Positions 18,765 to 27,725 of a stretch of 64,000 bases of DNA are shown one piece after another. Every line of letters begins with the position of its first letter. The stretch's first letter is position 1. The translations under genes were made by a program, and so were the position numbers. The DNA lies in NCBI RefSeq assembly GCF_900109225.1, contig NZ_FNZK01000003.1, positions 124,001 through 188,000 on the forward strand, read 5' to 3'. This stretch comes from Propionispira arboris (GTDB taxonomy: Bacteria; Bacillota; Negativicutes; Selenomonadales; Selenomonadaceae). The notes beneath the pieces are model-generated. The model had not been told where the DNA came from and ran no database searches. It saw only the letters and a list, made by a program, of their open reading frames with translations.

Positions 18765-18794
18765 TCTTCTTGCCCATTTTGTTCATAAAAGTGC

Positions 18795-18866
18795 TATAAT
18801 TAAGATATTGATTCATTGAATATTGTCTTTTTTATCTCTACGATTGAGCCGTAGAGATTCTTTTTT
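18795..18866 (+). ncRNA. Candidate small RNA with its own promoter and terminator
   Basis: An extended -10 element (TGCTATAAT, ending at 18800) is followed some 35 bases later by a classic terminator: ATCTCTACG (18834-18842), CGTAGAGAT (18850-18858) and TCTTTTTT. No start codon with a ribosome binding site lies between, so the predicted product is a non-coding RNA of about 60 bases (about 18807-18866). No -35 of good quality is seen. It could also be a decayed leader. Confidence 0.45.
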
Positions 18867-18898
18867 GATCGAAGACAAACATTCACTGTTTCAGTAAA

Positions 18899-18945
18899 GT
18901 GAGGCTCCATGATGGATAGGTTTTTCATCATGGAGCCTCACTTTT
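18899..18945. terminator. Terminator after fabV
   Basis: AGTGAGGCTCCATGATG and CATCATGGAGCCTCACT form a 17-bp perfect stem. It lies just past the fabV stop on the - strand; the T-run is short on both strands. Confidence 0.75.
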
Positions 18946-18967
18946 ATCTACTACTTATCACGTAACT

Positions 18968-20158
18968 TTATTCATTGATGCTAGGAATTTTTTTTAATGA
19001 AGGTATGTCCTTTTCATAATCAACACCAGCAAAACCGAAGCCAAACAAACGGAAAAAATCATTTCGGTATTCATCAACAGCCGAAATAGCTGTTAAATTT
19101 TCAGTAGAGGTTTGTTCCCACAATTTTTTTACCGTTTGTTGTACCTCTGGTTTCATTTCCCAGTCATCGAGTCGGATTCGATCTTTGGCGTCGAGTGTTG
19201 GTGTTGTTCCATATAATTGAGTGTGGAATAACCGATAGATTTGTTCAATGCAATGTTCATGTAAGCCTTTTTCTTTCATGACTTTAAATAATAAGGACAT
19301 ATATAGTGACATGCCTGGAATTGCTGTACTGGCTTGCGTAACGACTGCCTTATTGACAGAAATAAAAGCTCGCCCACCGTCTTTATGTAAGAGCCCATTG
19401 ATTTTTTGAGCAGAACTTTCTAAGCTTTCTTTGGCTTTACCGATTGTTCCATCACGATAAATTGGATGCGTAACTTCAGGACCGATATAGGAATAACTGA
19501 TAACAGTAGCTTCTTTCGCTAAAACGTTGCCATCTTGGAGGGCTTGTACCCACATTTCCCAATCTTCGCCCCCCATTACGCCTACGGCTTGCCGCACTTC
19601 GTCATCCGTTGCAGGAGCGACTGTAATATCAGAGACAAGTTCTTTATGAAAATCAATATTTTTACTAGTGAAAGATTCTCCGATTGGTTTAATGGAAGAA
19701 ACAAGTGTTTCACCACTGACCGGATGCGTACGTCTAGGCGATGCCAGACTATACACTACTAAATCAACACTGCCCCAGTCTTTTTTGATTAAATCAATCA
19801 CGCGATTTTTAATGTCAGTTGAAAAAGCATCCCCATTAATGCTTTTTGCATAATAACCAGCATCGATAGCATTTTCTTCAAAAGCGGCACTGTTATACCA
19901 ACCTGCTGTAGCTGTTTTATTACCACCAGGCGGTTTTTCAAAAAACACACCAATAGTAGCTGCTCCACAGTTAAATGTAGAGACAATTCTTGAAGCTAAA
20001 CCATAACCGGTAGATGCGCCGATGACAAGTACATGTTTAGGACCGTCTACGTGCGGTTGCTTTTTCACATAATCAATTTGCTCGTTTACCGATGCGGCAC
20101 AACCATCAGGATGGGCTGTAGTACAGATAAAACCTTTAAATTTTGGTTTAATAATCAC
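18968..20158 (-). CDS. fabV: Trans-2-enoyl-ACP/CoA reductase FabV
   Basis: NADH-dependent enoyl reductase that completes fatty-acid elongation, an alternative to FabI that is often insensitive to triclosan. Length 396, matching the FabV family. The NAD-binding motif GASTGYGLASR follows KHVLVIGAS near residue 45; the family's Y-x8-K active site is present in YRDGTIGKAK. The C-terminal RLDDWEMKPEVQ and FGFGFAGVDY are family-typical. It could alternatively act as a crotonyl-CoA reductase (Ter), which shares the fold. Single gene with a terminator; an inverted repeat overlaps its promoter. Confidence 0.94.
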   Translation of the reverse strand: MIIKPKFKGFICTTAHPDGCAASVNEQIDYVKKQPHVDGPKHVLVIGASTGYGLASRIVSTFNCGAATIGVFFEKPPGGNKTATAGWYNSAAFEENAIDAGYYAKSINGDAFSTDIKNRVIDLIKKDWGSVDLVVYSLASPRRTHPVSGETLVSSIKPIGESFTSKNIDFHKELVSDITVAPATDDEVRQAVGVMGGEDWEMWVQALQDGNVLAKEATVISYSYIGPEVTHPIYRDGTIGKAKESLESSAQKINGLLHKDGGRAFISVNKAVVTQASTAIPGMSLYMSLLFKVMKEKGLHEHCIEQIYRLFHTQLYGTTPTLDAKDRIRLDDWEMKPEVQQTVKKLWEQTSTENLTAISAVDEYRNDFFRLFGFGFAGVDYEKDIPSLKKIPSINE

Positions 20159-20231
20159 AAATATCTCTCTTTTCCTATAAATTAAATAAATTTTTTATTT
20201 TTTGTTTTATGCTAATTTATGGTACATATTT

Positions 20232-20263
20232 AAATGATACCACAAATATAGATCATTTGACTA
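20232..20263 (-). promoter_or_regulatory. Possible fabV promoter with overlapping operator
   Basis: AAATGAT (20232-20238) and ATCATTT (20252-20258) are a perfect 7-bp inverted repeat with a 13-base centre. On the - strand a weak promoter, TAGTCA (20263-20258), 18 bases, TATCAT (20239-20234), overlaps it. A repressor site is plausible; the regulator is unknown. Confidence 0.35.
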
Positions 20264-20339
20264 TATAATGCATTAAAGAAATTTAATATATCAGTCTGTC
20301 CAAAATGAAATATAGCATATTTAAGAAAAATTATATAGT

Positions 20340-21782
20340 TTATTTAGTTGGCGTCTCGGATATAATATTCTTACGCTTGGGCGCTGCATATAATAGACAA
20401 AACATAATAAGGATTGTAAACAAAATCCCGGTAGATTGTGCATTTAAGACCCATAGCCCCTTTCCGGCGTTGCCAAATTGTAAAAATACTGTAACGATAA
20501 TTCCGCCGATTGCTGCAATAAAAGCAGATGTGGTACTCGCCCGCTTAGAGAAAAGCCCAAACAATAACGGACCGGTTAAAGACACAGACATCAATGCATA
20601 AAAAATAGATAATGCTGAAATAACATTCGGTAAAATCATAGCCATTCCTACGCCAATGATACCGGTTATAGCTGTAATAACACGTGTGCTCTTTAAAAGT
20701 TTTTCATCCGAAATACCGGGATTGATGAAGCTTTTATAAATGTCTTTCGTAAAAGACGTAGTAATCATATAAAGTACAGCATCTGCTGCACTTATTTCAG
20801 CTGAAAAAATAGCGGCCAGGGCAAATGCGGAAGCCCAAAAAGGCATACATTCTTTCATAACATAAGGTAGTGCTAAATCAGGTTGTGCTAAATCAGGGTT
20901 TATTGCGAAAGCAGCCATGCCTAAAATAACCGGAATTACAGCGAAAAACAACATTGCAATACCACATAAGCAGGTACTGCGACGAACAGTTTTTTCATCT
21001 TTTGCTCCATAAATTTTACCAATCAGTGCGGGTGATATGAAAAAGGATGGTGTAAGCATCAAGAAAAAACCCATAATAGCACTTGAGCCTAAGCCGGTCA
21101 TACTGAAATAGTTATTTTCTTGCAAACTGCTGCCTAAATTTGCCGCAATTTTAGTTTCCAAGCCGCTCCAGCCACCGACAAAATGAAAGACAAAGGGTAT
21201 AGCAATGCAGAAACCAATGAGTTTTACCAAAACTTCAATTATGTTTACATAAGCAGCTGATAATAACCCGCCGGCACAAAAATAGAGAACAATAACAATA
21301 GCTGCGATTAGAACACCGGTATTTTTGCTGATATCCGCCACCGTGGATAAAATCCAGGCAATCCCCATAAGTTGACCAGCAAAAATAGCAATGGTTCCAA
21401 TTGCCATAAACAAAGATATAAGTCCGCGAAAATTTCGATTATATCGATACTCTAAAAAATCACCTAATGTATAAAAATTATACTTTTTAGCTAAACGCCA
21501 AATGGCAGGGCCGATGATAAATGCTAAAAAAAACGTACCAATTGCTGATGCAATAATCCACCAGGCTGCAGAAAGCCCCGATTTAAAGCCAAGACCAGCC
21601 ACGCCTACGGTTGAACCCGCACCAATATTTGGGGCAATAAGCGTTATAAACAAAAGCAGTGAACCAAAGTTTCGGCCACCGACAAAAAAATCATCCGTTG
21701 TTTTCACTTTTTTTGACATAATTGTCCCAATTAAAATTAACACAAGTGAATAAAGTGCAATTACGATAATATAACCATTCAT
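20340..21782 (-). CDS. Sodium:solute symporter (SSS family)
   Basis: Integral membrane transporter of 480 residues with about 13 hydrophobic segments. The start MNGYIIVIALYSLVLILIG is the first helix; SSS-typical stretches include TTDDFFVGGRNFG, GAGSTVGVAGLGF, YTLGDFLEYRYN and AALFSAEISAADAVLY-like ALAAIFSAEISAADA. Uptake is likely sodium-coupled. The substrate (for example pantothenate, proline or an organic acid) cannot be assigned. It is divergent from lexA and has its own promoter. Confidence 0.92.
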   Translation of the reverse strand: MNGYIIVIALYSLVLILIGTIMSKKVKTTDDFFVGGRNFGSLLLFITLIAPNIGAGSTVGVAGLGFKSGLSAAWWIIASAIGTFFLAFIIGPAIWRLAKKYNFYTLGDFLEYRYNRNFRGLISLFMAIGTIAIFAGQLMGIAWILSTVADISKNTGVLIAAIVIVLYFCAGGLLSAAYVNIIEVLVKLIGFCIAIPFVFHFVGGWSGLETKIAANLGSSLQENNYFSMTGLGSSAIMGFFLMLTPSFFISPALIGKIYGAKDEKTVRRSTCLCGIAMLFFAVIPVILGMAAFAINPDLAQPDLALPYVMKECMPFWASAFALAAIFSAEISAADAVLYMITTSFTKDIYKSFINPGISDEKLLKSTRVITAITGIIGVGMAMILPNVISALSIFYALMSVSLTGPLLFGLFSKRASTTSAFIAAIGGIIVTVFLQFGNAGKGLWVLNAQSTGILFTILIMFCLLYAAPKRKNIISETPTK

Positions 21783-21827
21783 TCAAGCTGCACACTCCTT
21801 TTTCTATCATTAAAATTTCATCACTAT

Positions 21828-21856
21828 ATGATAATCTTGTTTTTCATAAATGTAAA
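21828..21856 (-). promoter_or_regulatory. Promoter of the symporter gene
   Basis: On the - strand TTTACA (21856-21851), 17 bases, TATCAT (21833-21828). Confidence 0.65.
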
Positions 21857-21901
21857 GGAAAATAGGAAATGAATGATTGTAAAAAAATTTCCATAAACTA
21901 A

Positions 21902-21939
21902 GAACGAACGTTTGCAATCAATGCGATCTGTGCTATAAT
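21902..21939 (+). promoter_or_regulatory. lexA promoter with overlapping SOS box
   Basis: GAAC-N4-GTTT at 21902-21913 is one base from the Firmicutes LexA operator GAAC-N4-GTTC. It touches the -35 TTGCAA (21912-21917), which is 16 bases from an extended -10 TGCTATAAT (ending 21939). This fits lexA autorepression. Confidence 0.8.
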
Positions 21940-21979
21940 AATACTAACTTGTATGTTTGATGAATCGGGAGTGATTATA

Positions 21980-22597
21980 ATGAATCATGACGTTGTGCTA
22001 AACGACCGTCAGCAAAAAATATTGCAATTTATAAAGTCCTTTCTATTAGAAAAAGGATATCCGCCTGCTGTGCGTGAAATTGGGAAAGCCGTAGGATTAA
22101 AATCGAGCTCAACGGTTCATGGTCACTTGGCAAAGTTAGAAGCTATGGGAATTATTAAAAGAGATCCAACCAAACCTCGGGCAATTGATATTTTAGAAGC
22201 AAAACCATGGTCAAAGACTATTTCCGTACCTTTAGTCGGTCAGGTCACAGCTGGTATTCCTATTTTGGCTGAGGAAAACATTGAGGATGTTTTTTCATTT
22301 CCACAAGGATTACTAGGAACACAGGACAAAACGTTTATGTTAAGAGTACAAGGTGAAAGCATGATTAATGCTGGTATCTTTGATGGTGATTATATCATGG
22401 TTCGCGAGCAGGATACCGCCAATGATAATGATGTGGTTGTAGCCCTGATTGATAATGAAAATGCTACAGTAAAACGATTTTTCAAGGAAAAAGATTGCAT
22501 TCGGCTTCAACCGGAAAATGATACAATGGAACCTTTTTATGAAAAAAATGTTTCTATTCTCGGAAAAGTGATCGGCGTCTATCGGCAGATGAATTGA
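21980..22597 (+). CDS. lexA: LexA repressor
   Basis: SOS master repressor, 205 residues. The N-terminal winged helix (about 1-70) contains PPAVREIGKAVGLKSSSTVHGHL. Self-cleavage occurs at A91-G92 in QVTAGIPI, with catalytic S127 in GESM and K165 in ATVKRF, all present. The ATG at 21980 has GGAGTGA about 6 bases upstream; an in-frame ATG at 21953 overlaps the likely transcript start and lacks a ribosome binding site. Regulated by its own SOS box. Confidence 0.96.
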   Translation: MNHDVVLNDRQQKILQFIKSFLLEKGYPPAVREIGKAVGLKSSSTVHGHLAKLEAMGIIKRDPTKPRAIDILEAKPWSKTISVPLVGQVTAGIPILAEENIEDVFSFPQGLLGTQDKTFMLRVQGESMINAGIFDGDYIMVREQDTANDNDVVVALIDNENATVKRFFKEKDCIRLQPENDTMEPFYEKNVSILGKVIGVYRQMN

Positions 22598-22602
22598 TTT
22601 AT

Positions 22603-22658
22603 AAAAGAGCGATTGCCCCAGATTGGAGTTCATCCTGTCTGAGACAATCGCTCTTTTT
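22603..22658. terminator. Bidirectional terminator after lexA
   Basis: AAAAGAGCGATTG (22603-22615) pairs with CAATCGCTCTTTT (22645-22657). T-runs are present on both strands, so it also serves the convergent PLP-enzyme gene. Confidence 0.85.
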
Positions 22659-22662
22659 ATGT

Positions 22663-23904
22663 TTATTGCAAATCTTCAATTGCTTGAGCAGCACCCATTA
22701 TGCCAATTATTGCATGTTCGAACGTTAATGCGCCTTGCAGGTAAACGATATAAGGTTCTCTCATTGGTCCATCCGCGCTCAGCTCAATCGAAGCACCCTG
22801 GACAAACGTACCAGCTGCCATGATGACTTGATCTGTATATCCTGGCATATCCCACGGCTCAGGCGTTACATAAGAATCTACAGGAGAGTATTTTTGTAAG
22901 CCCTGACAAAAAGCAATTAAACGCTCTTTGGTTCCAAGCTCAATGGCCTGAATGATATCACCACGATCATCTTGCGGGCGTGGCAATGTCATATAGCCAA
23001 GTTTCGTAAAGAGTACGGAAGCGAAAATCGCCCCTTTTACGGCTTGTGCCACAACATGTGGTGCTAAAAACAAGCCTTGGAACAGCAAACGGTTATTGGC
23101 TAAAGATGCACCCAGCTCATCCCCCATTCCTGGTGCCGTTAAACGATAGGAAGCAAGTTTTACCAGATTATCTTTGCCAACAATATAACCACCAGTTGGA
23201 GCAATGCCGCCACCTGGATTTTTGATAAGCGACCCAGCCATGATATCTGCCCCGACTTGTGTTGGTTCCAACGTATCAACAAATTCACCATAGCAGTTGT
23301 CGATAAAACAGATACAATCTTTTTTTATTTTTTTTACGTAAGTACATATGTCTTTGATTTCTTGAATCGTAAGTGGTGAACGCATACTATAACCACGAGA
23401 GCGTTGAATTAATACTACCTTGGTGGTTGGTTTTATCTTAGTGCCTACCCGTTCTAAGTCTACTTTCCCATTTAACATTGGCACTTCATCGTAAAGAATC
23501 CCGAATTCCTTAAGTGAACCGGAACTTGGTTGTTCATAACCGATTACGGTCTGCATAGTATCATATGGCTTGCCAGTGATGGAAAGCAATTCATCACCCG
23601 GCCTTAAAATACCAAATAAAACAGTTGCTAGTGCATGTGTTCCGGAGACGAATTGCGTACGCACCAAAGCTCGTTCTGCACCAAAAATTTCCGCATAAAG
23701 TTCTTCTAATTTCGTTCGGCCGATATCGTCATAGGCATAACCGGAAGTTGTATTAAAATGAATGTCGGAAACTTTTGTTTTACGCATAGCTTCCAATACT
23801 TTTAAGGTATTTTCCTCAGAGATTTCTTCGATTGTTTTAAAATATGGAGCGCACTCCTTTAGCGCCGCTACTTTCATTTGAAGGATTTTATTTGTAAATG
23901 GCAT
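22663..23904 (-). CDS. Methionine gamma-lyase-like PLP enzyme (YnbB family)
   Basis: A 413-residue fold-type I PLP protein of the family sometimes annotated as aluminium-resistance protein. The PLP lysine is in GSLIKNPGGGIAPTGGYI, and CFIDNCYGEFVD supplies the cofactor Asp. The N-terminal TTSGYAYDDIGR and FVSGTHALATVL are typical. Its true substrate is not established, despite the name. It lies 2 bases after hflX on the same strand, an arrangement also known in Bacillus (ynbA-ynbB), so co-transcription is likely. Confidence 0.9.
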   Translation of the reverse strand: MPFTNKILQMKVAALKECAPYFKTIEEISEENTLKVLEAMRKTKVSDIHFNTTSGYAYDDIGRTKLEELYAEIFGAERALVRTQFVSGTHALATVLFGILRPGDELLSITGKPYDTMQTVIGYEQPSSGSLKEFGILYDEVPMLNGKVDLERVGTKIKPTTKVVLIQRSRGYSMRSPLTIQEIKDICTYVKKIKKDCICFIDNCYGEFVDTLEPTQVGADIMAGSLIKNPGGGIAPTGGYIVGKDNLVKLASYRLTAPGMGDELGASLANNRLLFQGLFLAPHVVAQAVKGAIFASVLFTKLGYMTLPRPQDDRGDIIQAIELGTKERLIAFCQGLQKYSPVDSYVTPEPWDMPGYTDQVIMAAGTFVQGASIELSADGPMREPYIVYLQGALTFEHAIIGIMGAAQAIEDLQ

Positions 23905-23906
23905 AA

Positions 23907-25718
23907 TTAAATAGTAGTCTCCTCTAACATATATTTCTTGAATTTATTAATTTCCTCACGAGGAACCGATGCTTTTATCAGTGTTCCAGCTTCGTTGTAC
24001 TGGGTAGATTGTACCATGGCGATTTCATGTAATAAGGTGATGGCACTACCTTCGTCATATGGTATTAATAATTCTAAATTGACATTTTTCCCAGCAAAAT
24101 ATTCTTCGATTTTTGTTTTTAATAAATCGAGATTCATATTTTGTTTAGCTGATATTCCAATACTGTCAGGGGTTGTTAACATGGTTTTTAATGTATCGTC
24201 ATCATTTAGGTTATCGATTTTATTGAATACATTGAGCGTTGGTTTATCCGCTGTTTTTAATTCTCGCAAGACGGTAACAACTGAATCCATTTGCTGTTTG
24301 TAATTGATTTGGCTGCTGTCAATTACATGCAGTAATAGATCAGCACTTTGTACTTCTTCTAAAGTAGCTCTAAAGGCAGAAACCAAATGATGTGGTAGCT
24401 TCTGAATAAAACCAACGGTATCCGTAATGAGAACTTTTTGGTTTGTACTGAGTGTCACCTGCCTGGTTGTTGGATCTAATGTTGCAAAGAGCTTATCTTC
24501 AGCAAAAACATCGGAGCCAGTCAAGGCATTTAGCAGTGTTGATTTGCCCGAATTGGTATAACCGACAAGTGCTACGGTGGATATATTGGAAGACTCTCTA
24601 TTTTCACGATGCAGCTGACGCTGCTTTTTAATCGCTTCAATTTGTTTTTCAATATCATTAATCTTTGAACGAATATGGCGTCGGTCGACTTCCATTTTCG
24701 TTTCTCCAGGGCCTCTGGTGCCGATACCTCCGCCAAGTCTTGATAAAACAAGCCCCTGTCCACTGATTCGTGGCAGTGCATAGCGTAACTGGGCCAGTTC
24801 AACTTGAAGTTTTCCTTCGTGTGATCTAGCTCTTTGAGCAAAAATATCAAGGATTAAAGCCGTTCGGTCGAGAACTTTAATGCCAAGCATCAATTCGATA
24901 TTGCGTTGCTGTGATGGTGACAATTCATCATCGAATACAATCATGTTCGCATTCGTTTCTTGAATCAACATCGATATTTCTTGAATTTTTCCTTTGCCAA
25001 AAAATAAAGCCATATCAGGACGATCTTTTTTTTGGGTAACAGTAGCAACGATTTTTGCTCCAGCGGTTTCAGCTAATTGTTCAAGTTCTTTTAATGAATC
25101 TTCAATTGTCCAGGTACTTTTGGAGTTTGCAAGATCAATTCCTGCCAGGATAGTCCGCTCTTCATCATCTATTGTCATTAGAGCATTATGTTTAGCAAGT
25201 TGTTTATCAATGAGCATCGTCAAATAGGTTAGATTAATTTGGTGGATTTCCGTCAGACTGGTTGGACCTAATCCTTGCAGCTGCGGCACATCATCTTCGT
25301 CATACTCGCCGGTGAAAAAAGCAATACTGGCCAGCATATCGGATCCCTGTTGTCCAATGGCTACCATTGCGTCAAAACGCATACGACGCAATGAGGATAA
25401 ATCAGGTTGACTAAGCCTTGTATCACCGCTTGGATGCGTGTGAATGCAGCGAATGCCAGAAAGCCGTAGTGTTGAGGTCCGTTCTTTTATTTCCGGCAGA
25501 CTGATGGTCGATGTATCACCAATCGCGACTTGCATGACTTTTCCCTGGCGGTTTATATAAACTGCCACTTCACGATTAATCATTTGTGTTATTTCAAGCA
25601 TTTTTTCGTTGATTTCATTAGTAGATATTTGACCAAGCGGTATCTGTAAATCATAAATAGCGTTTAATTGATCTAAAATATATTTTTTAATACCTTTTGT
25701 ATCGCCATGTACTTCCAA
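23907..25718 (-). CDS. hflX: GTPase HflX with an N-terminal JAMM-motif domain
   Basis: Ribosome-splitting GTPase HflX, here 603 residues where about 420-440 is usual. Residues about 195-380 are the HflX N-terminal and coiled-coil region (FFGKGKIQEI, GGGIGTRGPGETK); the G domain starts with GYTNSGKST near residue 386, followed by DPTTRQ, DTVGFI and NKID. The extra N-terminal about 140 residues contain E50, H93, H95, S103 and D106 in the spacing H-x-H-x7-S-x2-D (HTHPSGDTRLSQPD), the metal signature of JAMM/RadC-like proteins. Seen directly: the full motif. Inferred: a metal-dependent or metal-binding domain. The methionine-gamma-lyase-like gene follows. Confidence 0.93.
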   Translation of the reverse strand: MEVHGDTKGIKKYILDQLNAIYDLQIPLGQISTNEINEKMLEITQMINREVAVYINRQGKVMQVAIGDTSTISLPEIKERTSTLRLSGIRCIHTHPSGDTRLSQPDLSSLRRMRFDAMVAIGQQGSDMLASIAFFTGEYDEDDVPQLQGLGPTSLTEIHQINLTYLTMLIDKQLAKHNALMTIDDEERTILAGIDLANSKSTWTIEDSLKELEQLAETAGAKIVATVTQKKDRPDMALFFGKGKIQEISMLIQETNANMIVFDDELSPSQQRNIELMLGIKVLDRTALILDIFAQRARSHEGKLQVELAQLRYALPRISGQGLVLSRLGGGIGTRGPGETKMEVDRRHIRSKINDIEKQIEAIKKQRQLHRENRESSNISTVALVGYTNSGKSTLLNALTGSDVFAEDKLFATLDPTTRQVTLSTNQKVLITDTVGFIQKLPHHLVSAFRATLEEVQSADLLLHVIDSSQINYKQQMDSVVTVLRELKTADKPTLNVFNKIDNLNDDDTLKTMLTTPDSIGISAKQNMNLDLLKTKIEEYFAGKNVNLELLIPYDEGSAITLLHEIAMVQSTQYNEAGTLIKASVPREEINKFKKYMLEETTI

Positions 25719-25774
25719 AAAAACACCTCCTCATTAAATTTTATTTTTGTAAATGTTTTGCATCGATTAAGGTA

Positions 25775-26776
25775 TTACGATTTATTCGTTACATTTAAAA
25801 TACGTTTTAAGGTAATAGACAAAGTTCCATCCGGATTATTATTGAATTCAACAAAATCGGTATTATTAAAATAATCAAGTGGAATCGTAAGTTCTATGCC
25901 TGTATCTGTTTTTAGTTTATGGTTTCGCAGTCGCTTTAATGTAGCTTCTTGTTCCACTTCGACTCGCTCTGGCAAACCAGCCTCTTGGATTTGTTCCATA
26001 TAAGACGCCTGCATGGATGGATTCGATTTGAATATTTCGCGACCTATTTCTTTTGGTTCAACGTTCGGTGAATCTTGTATTGTTTCGGTAATAAACGATT
26101 TTACCGCTGTTGCCGCTACGATATCATCCTGACCATATTCATCAGCAACTTTTTTAGCGATTTTACTAACAAGACTGATTGTTTCCTTTGGTGAAACACT
26201 TTGGCTGCATTCCAGAAGAACTTCAGGAAAAATACTGACTTTATTACCATCCATTACGTATTTTTTATCAACAAAAATTATTGCATCATCGGCTGTATTG
26301 ATAAAAGAAAATTCGTCGATTTTTTGGGATAAATTCGGCATAATAGCATAATGATTGATAATATCATTTTTTACACCTTCATCCGTTTGGATTACCTGGT
26401 GTATAAAGCCCATATGGTTATTGCATTTAAAAACTACAATTTTGCGCTCGTCATCAATTGTGATATCACATACCAGAATATCAGCGGAATCAAGCTGTTC
26501 AGAATGTGATATTGCGGTATAAACCGTTTTGACAATATACTTGGAAAAATCAATAAACGTATTTTCTTCTTTTAAATACAAATGAAGTTGCTCTTTAAAT
26601 GTACTATCCTCGTAAAAAGTTCCTTTTTTGGCATTTTGATCGGCATACGATTTCTCAATATGTTTCAATAAGAAGGTTTCAACGCTATTTTCGACTAATA
26701 ATTCTTGATCTGAAAAAACGGTGAGACCAGAATTAAAATCTAAAATATGCAAAATTGCCCTATGGATAATAATCAA
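25775..26776 (-). CDS. Nucleoid-associated protein, NdpA/YejK family
   Basis: A 333-residue homologue of the 37-kDa nucleoid-associated protein family. The start IIHRAILHILDF, the central FIHQVIQTDEGVKNDIINHYAIMPN and the C-terminal LKTDTGIELTIPLDYFNN fit. A TTG start is used, with GAGGGGA about 6 bases upstream. Role in DNA compaction or binding is known only from distant relatives. It stands alone, 56 bases upstream of hflX on the same strand. Confidence 0.85.
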   Translation of the reverse strand: MIIIHRAILHILDFNSGLTVFSDQELLVENSVETFLLKHIEKSYADQNAKKGTFYEDSTFKEQLHLYLKEENTFIDFSKYIVKTVYTAISHSEQLDSADILVCDITIDDERKIVVFKCNNHMGFIHQVIQTDEGVKNDIINHYAIMPNLSQKIDEFSFINTADDAIIFVDKKYVMDGNKVSIFPEVLLECSQSVSPKETISLVSKIAKKVADEYGQDDIVAATAVKSFITETIQDSPNVEPKEIGREIFKSNPSMQASYMEQIQEAGLPERVEVEQEATLKRLRNHKLKTDTGIELTIPLDYFNNTDFVEFNNNPDGTLSITLKRILNVTNKS

Positions 26777-27012
26777 CGCAAATCCCCTCTCTTTATTTTA
26801 GTATGAATGGTTGTTTCGGTACGCTTTAAAGCAGACATACTCTTAATTATATCATATATAATGCGATTTTTTGATTACTTTTTTTGTAATGACGTGGATA
26901 GAGAAAATAACCGCTGTTTATTTTTTAAAATATTAGATGCGTTATGGTTGGTTTTTTAGTATAATAAAAAGCAGTTTGATGTAAATAAATTGTAATCGAG
27001 GATGATGGATCT

Positions 27013-27687
27013 ATGAAATGTAAGTATTGTGGAACGGACCTTGCCCCTAAAGAAACCCTTTGCCACCATTGCGGCCGTTATTTAGGCGATCTGGAACAAG
27101 CTGCGAAAAGCCATAAAAAAAGAACGATGTATATCGGATTTGGTATTATTATTATTGCACTTATTTTTGTTTTTACGACCTTTGGCGGCAATTTGATGAC
27201 TCAAAAACAAACGAACGAAACGTTAGCCAAGCAAGCGGCAAATGCAGCGCCCAATTTAGGTTTGACGTTTAAAAAATTTAAAGAGCAATTTAATGATAGT
27301 GAATATACAAAAAAGTTTGCTCTTTCTTTGGGTGATGTTAATGATAAAGGGGATGATTTCCAATACGCATTGAATCCAAATTTACTGATAAGTGGTGCGA
27401 TCGATAAGACAACACGGAAATTAATTCATGTGCAGATTATGGCGCAGCCATCATCACAGGACGATCTAATAAAATTTGTGACATCCATGGGAGTTGTGAT
27501 TGATATCATGAGCCCAGACGTTCCCCGTAATAAACGCAAGGACATTTTAAATGAACTTGGTTTTGGTGAAGGCGCGGATATTCGTCAGGCTGACAATGAC
27601 TCGATTCGCGGCGATAAAAAATATCATTTTAAATATATAGAAAAAACTGGTTTTGTATTTTCAGTTATGAATGCAAATGCAAAATAA
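27013..27687 (+). CDS. Zinc-ribbon membrane-anchored protein of unknown function
   Basis: A zinc ribbon starts the protein (MKCKYCGTDLAPKETLCHHCGRYLG: two CxxC pairs). A single membrane segment follows at about 39-58 (MYIGFGIIIIALIFVFTTFG), so the ribbon is cytoplasmic and the rest (about 60-224) is outside. The outer part has no motif that I recognise. Residues after the helix are rich in Asn, Lys and Asp. Divergent from the ndpA-like gene. Confidence 0.8.
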   Translation: MKCKYCGTDLAPKETLCHHCGRYLGDLEQAAKSHKKRTMYIGFGIIIIALIFVFTTFGGNLMTQKQTNETLAKQAANAAPNLGLTFKKFKEQFNDSEYTKKFALSLGDVNDKGDDFQYALNPNLLISGAIDKTTRKLIHVQIMAQPSSQDDLIKFVTSMGVVIDIMSPDVPRNKRKDILNELGFGEGADIRQADNDSIRGDKKYHFKYIEKTGFVFSVMNANAK

Positions 27688-27688
27688 T

Positions 27689-27725
27689 GAAAAGAGATAT
27701 CATTTTAACATTGATATCTCTTTTT
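27689..27725 (+). terminator. Terminator after the zinc-ribbon gene
   Basis: AAAAGAGATATCA / TGATATCTCTTTT stem followed by TTTC. Confidence 0.85.

Noticed and set aside
20305-20601. + strand frame overlapping the symporter 3' end
   Set aside because: No ribosome binding site, and it overlaps a well-supported gene.
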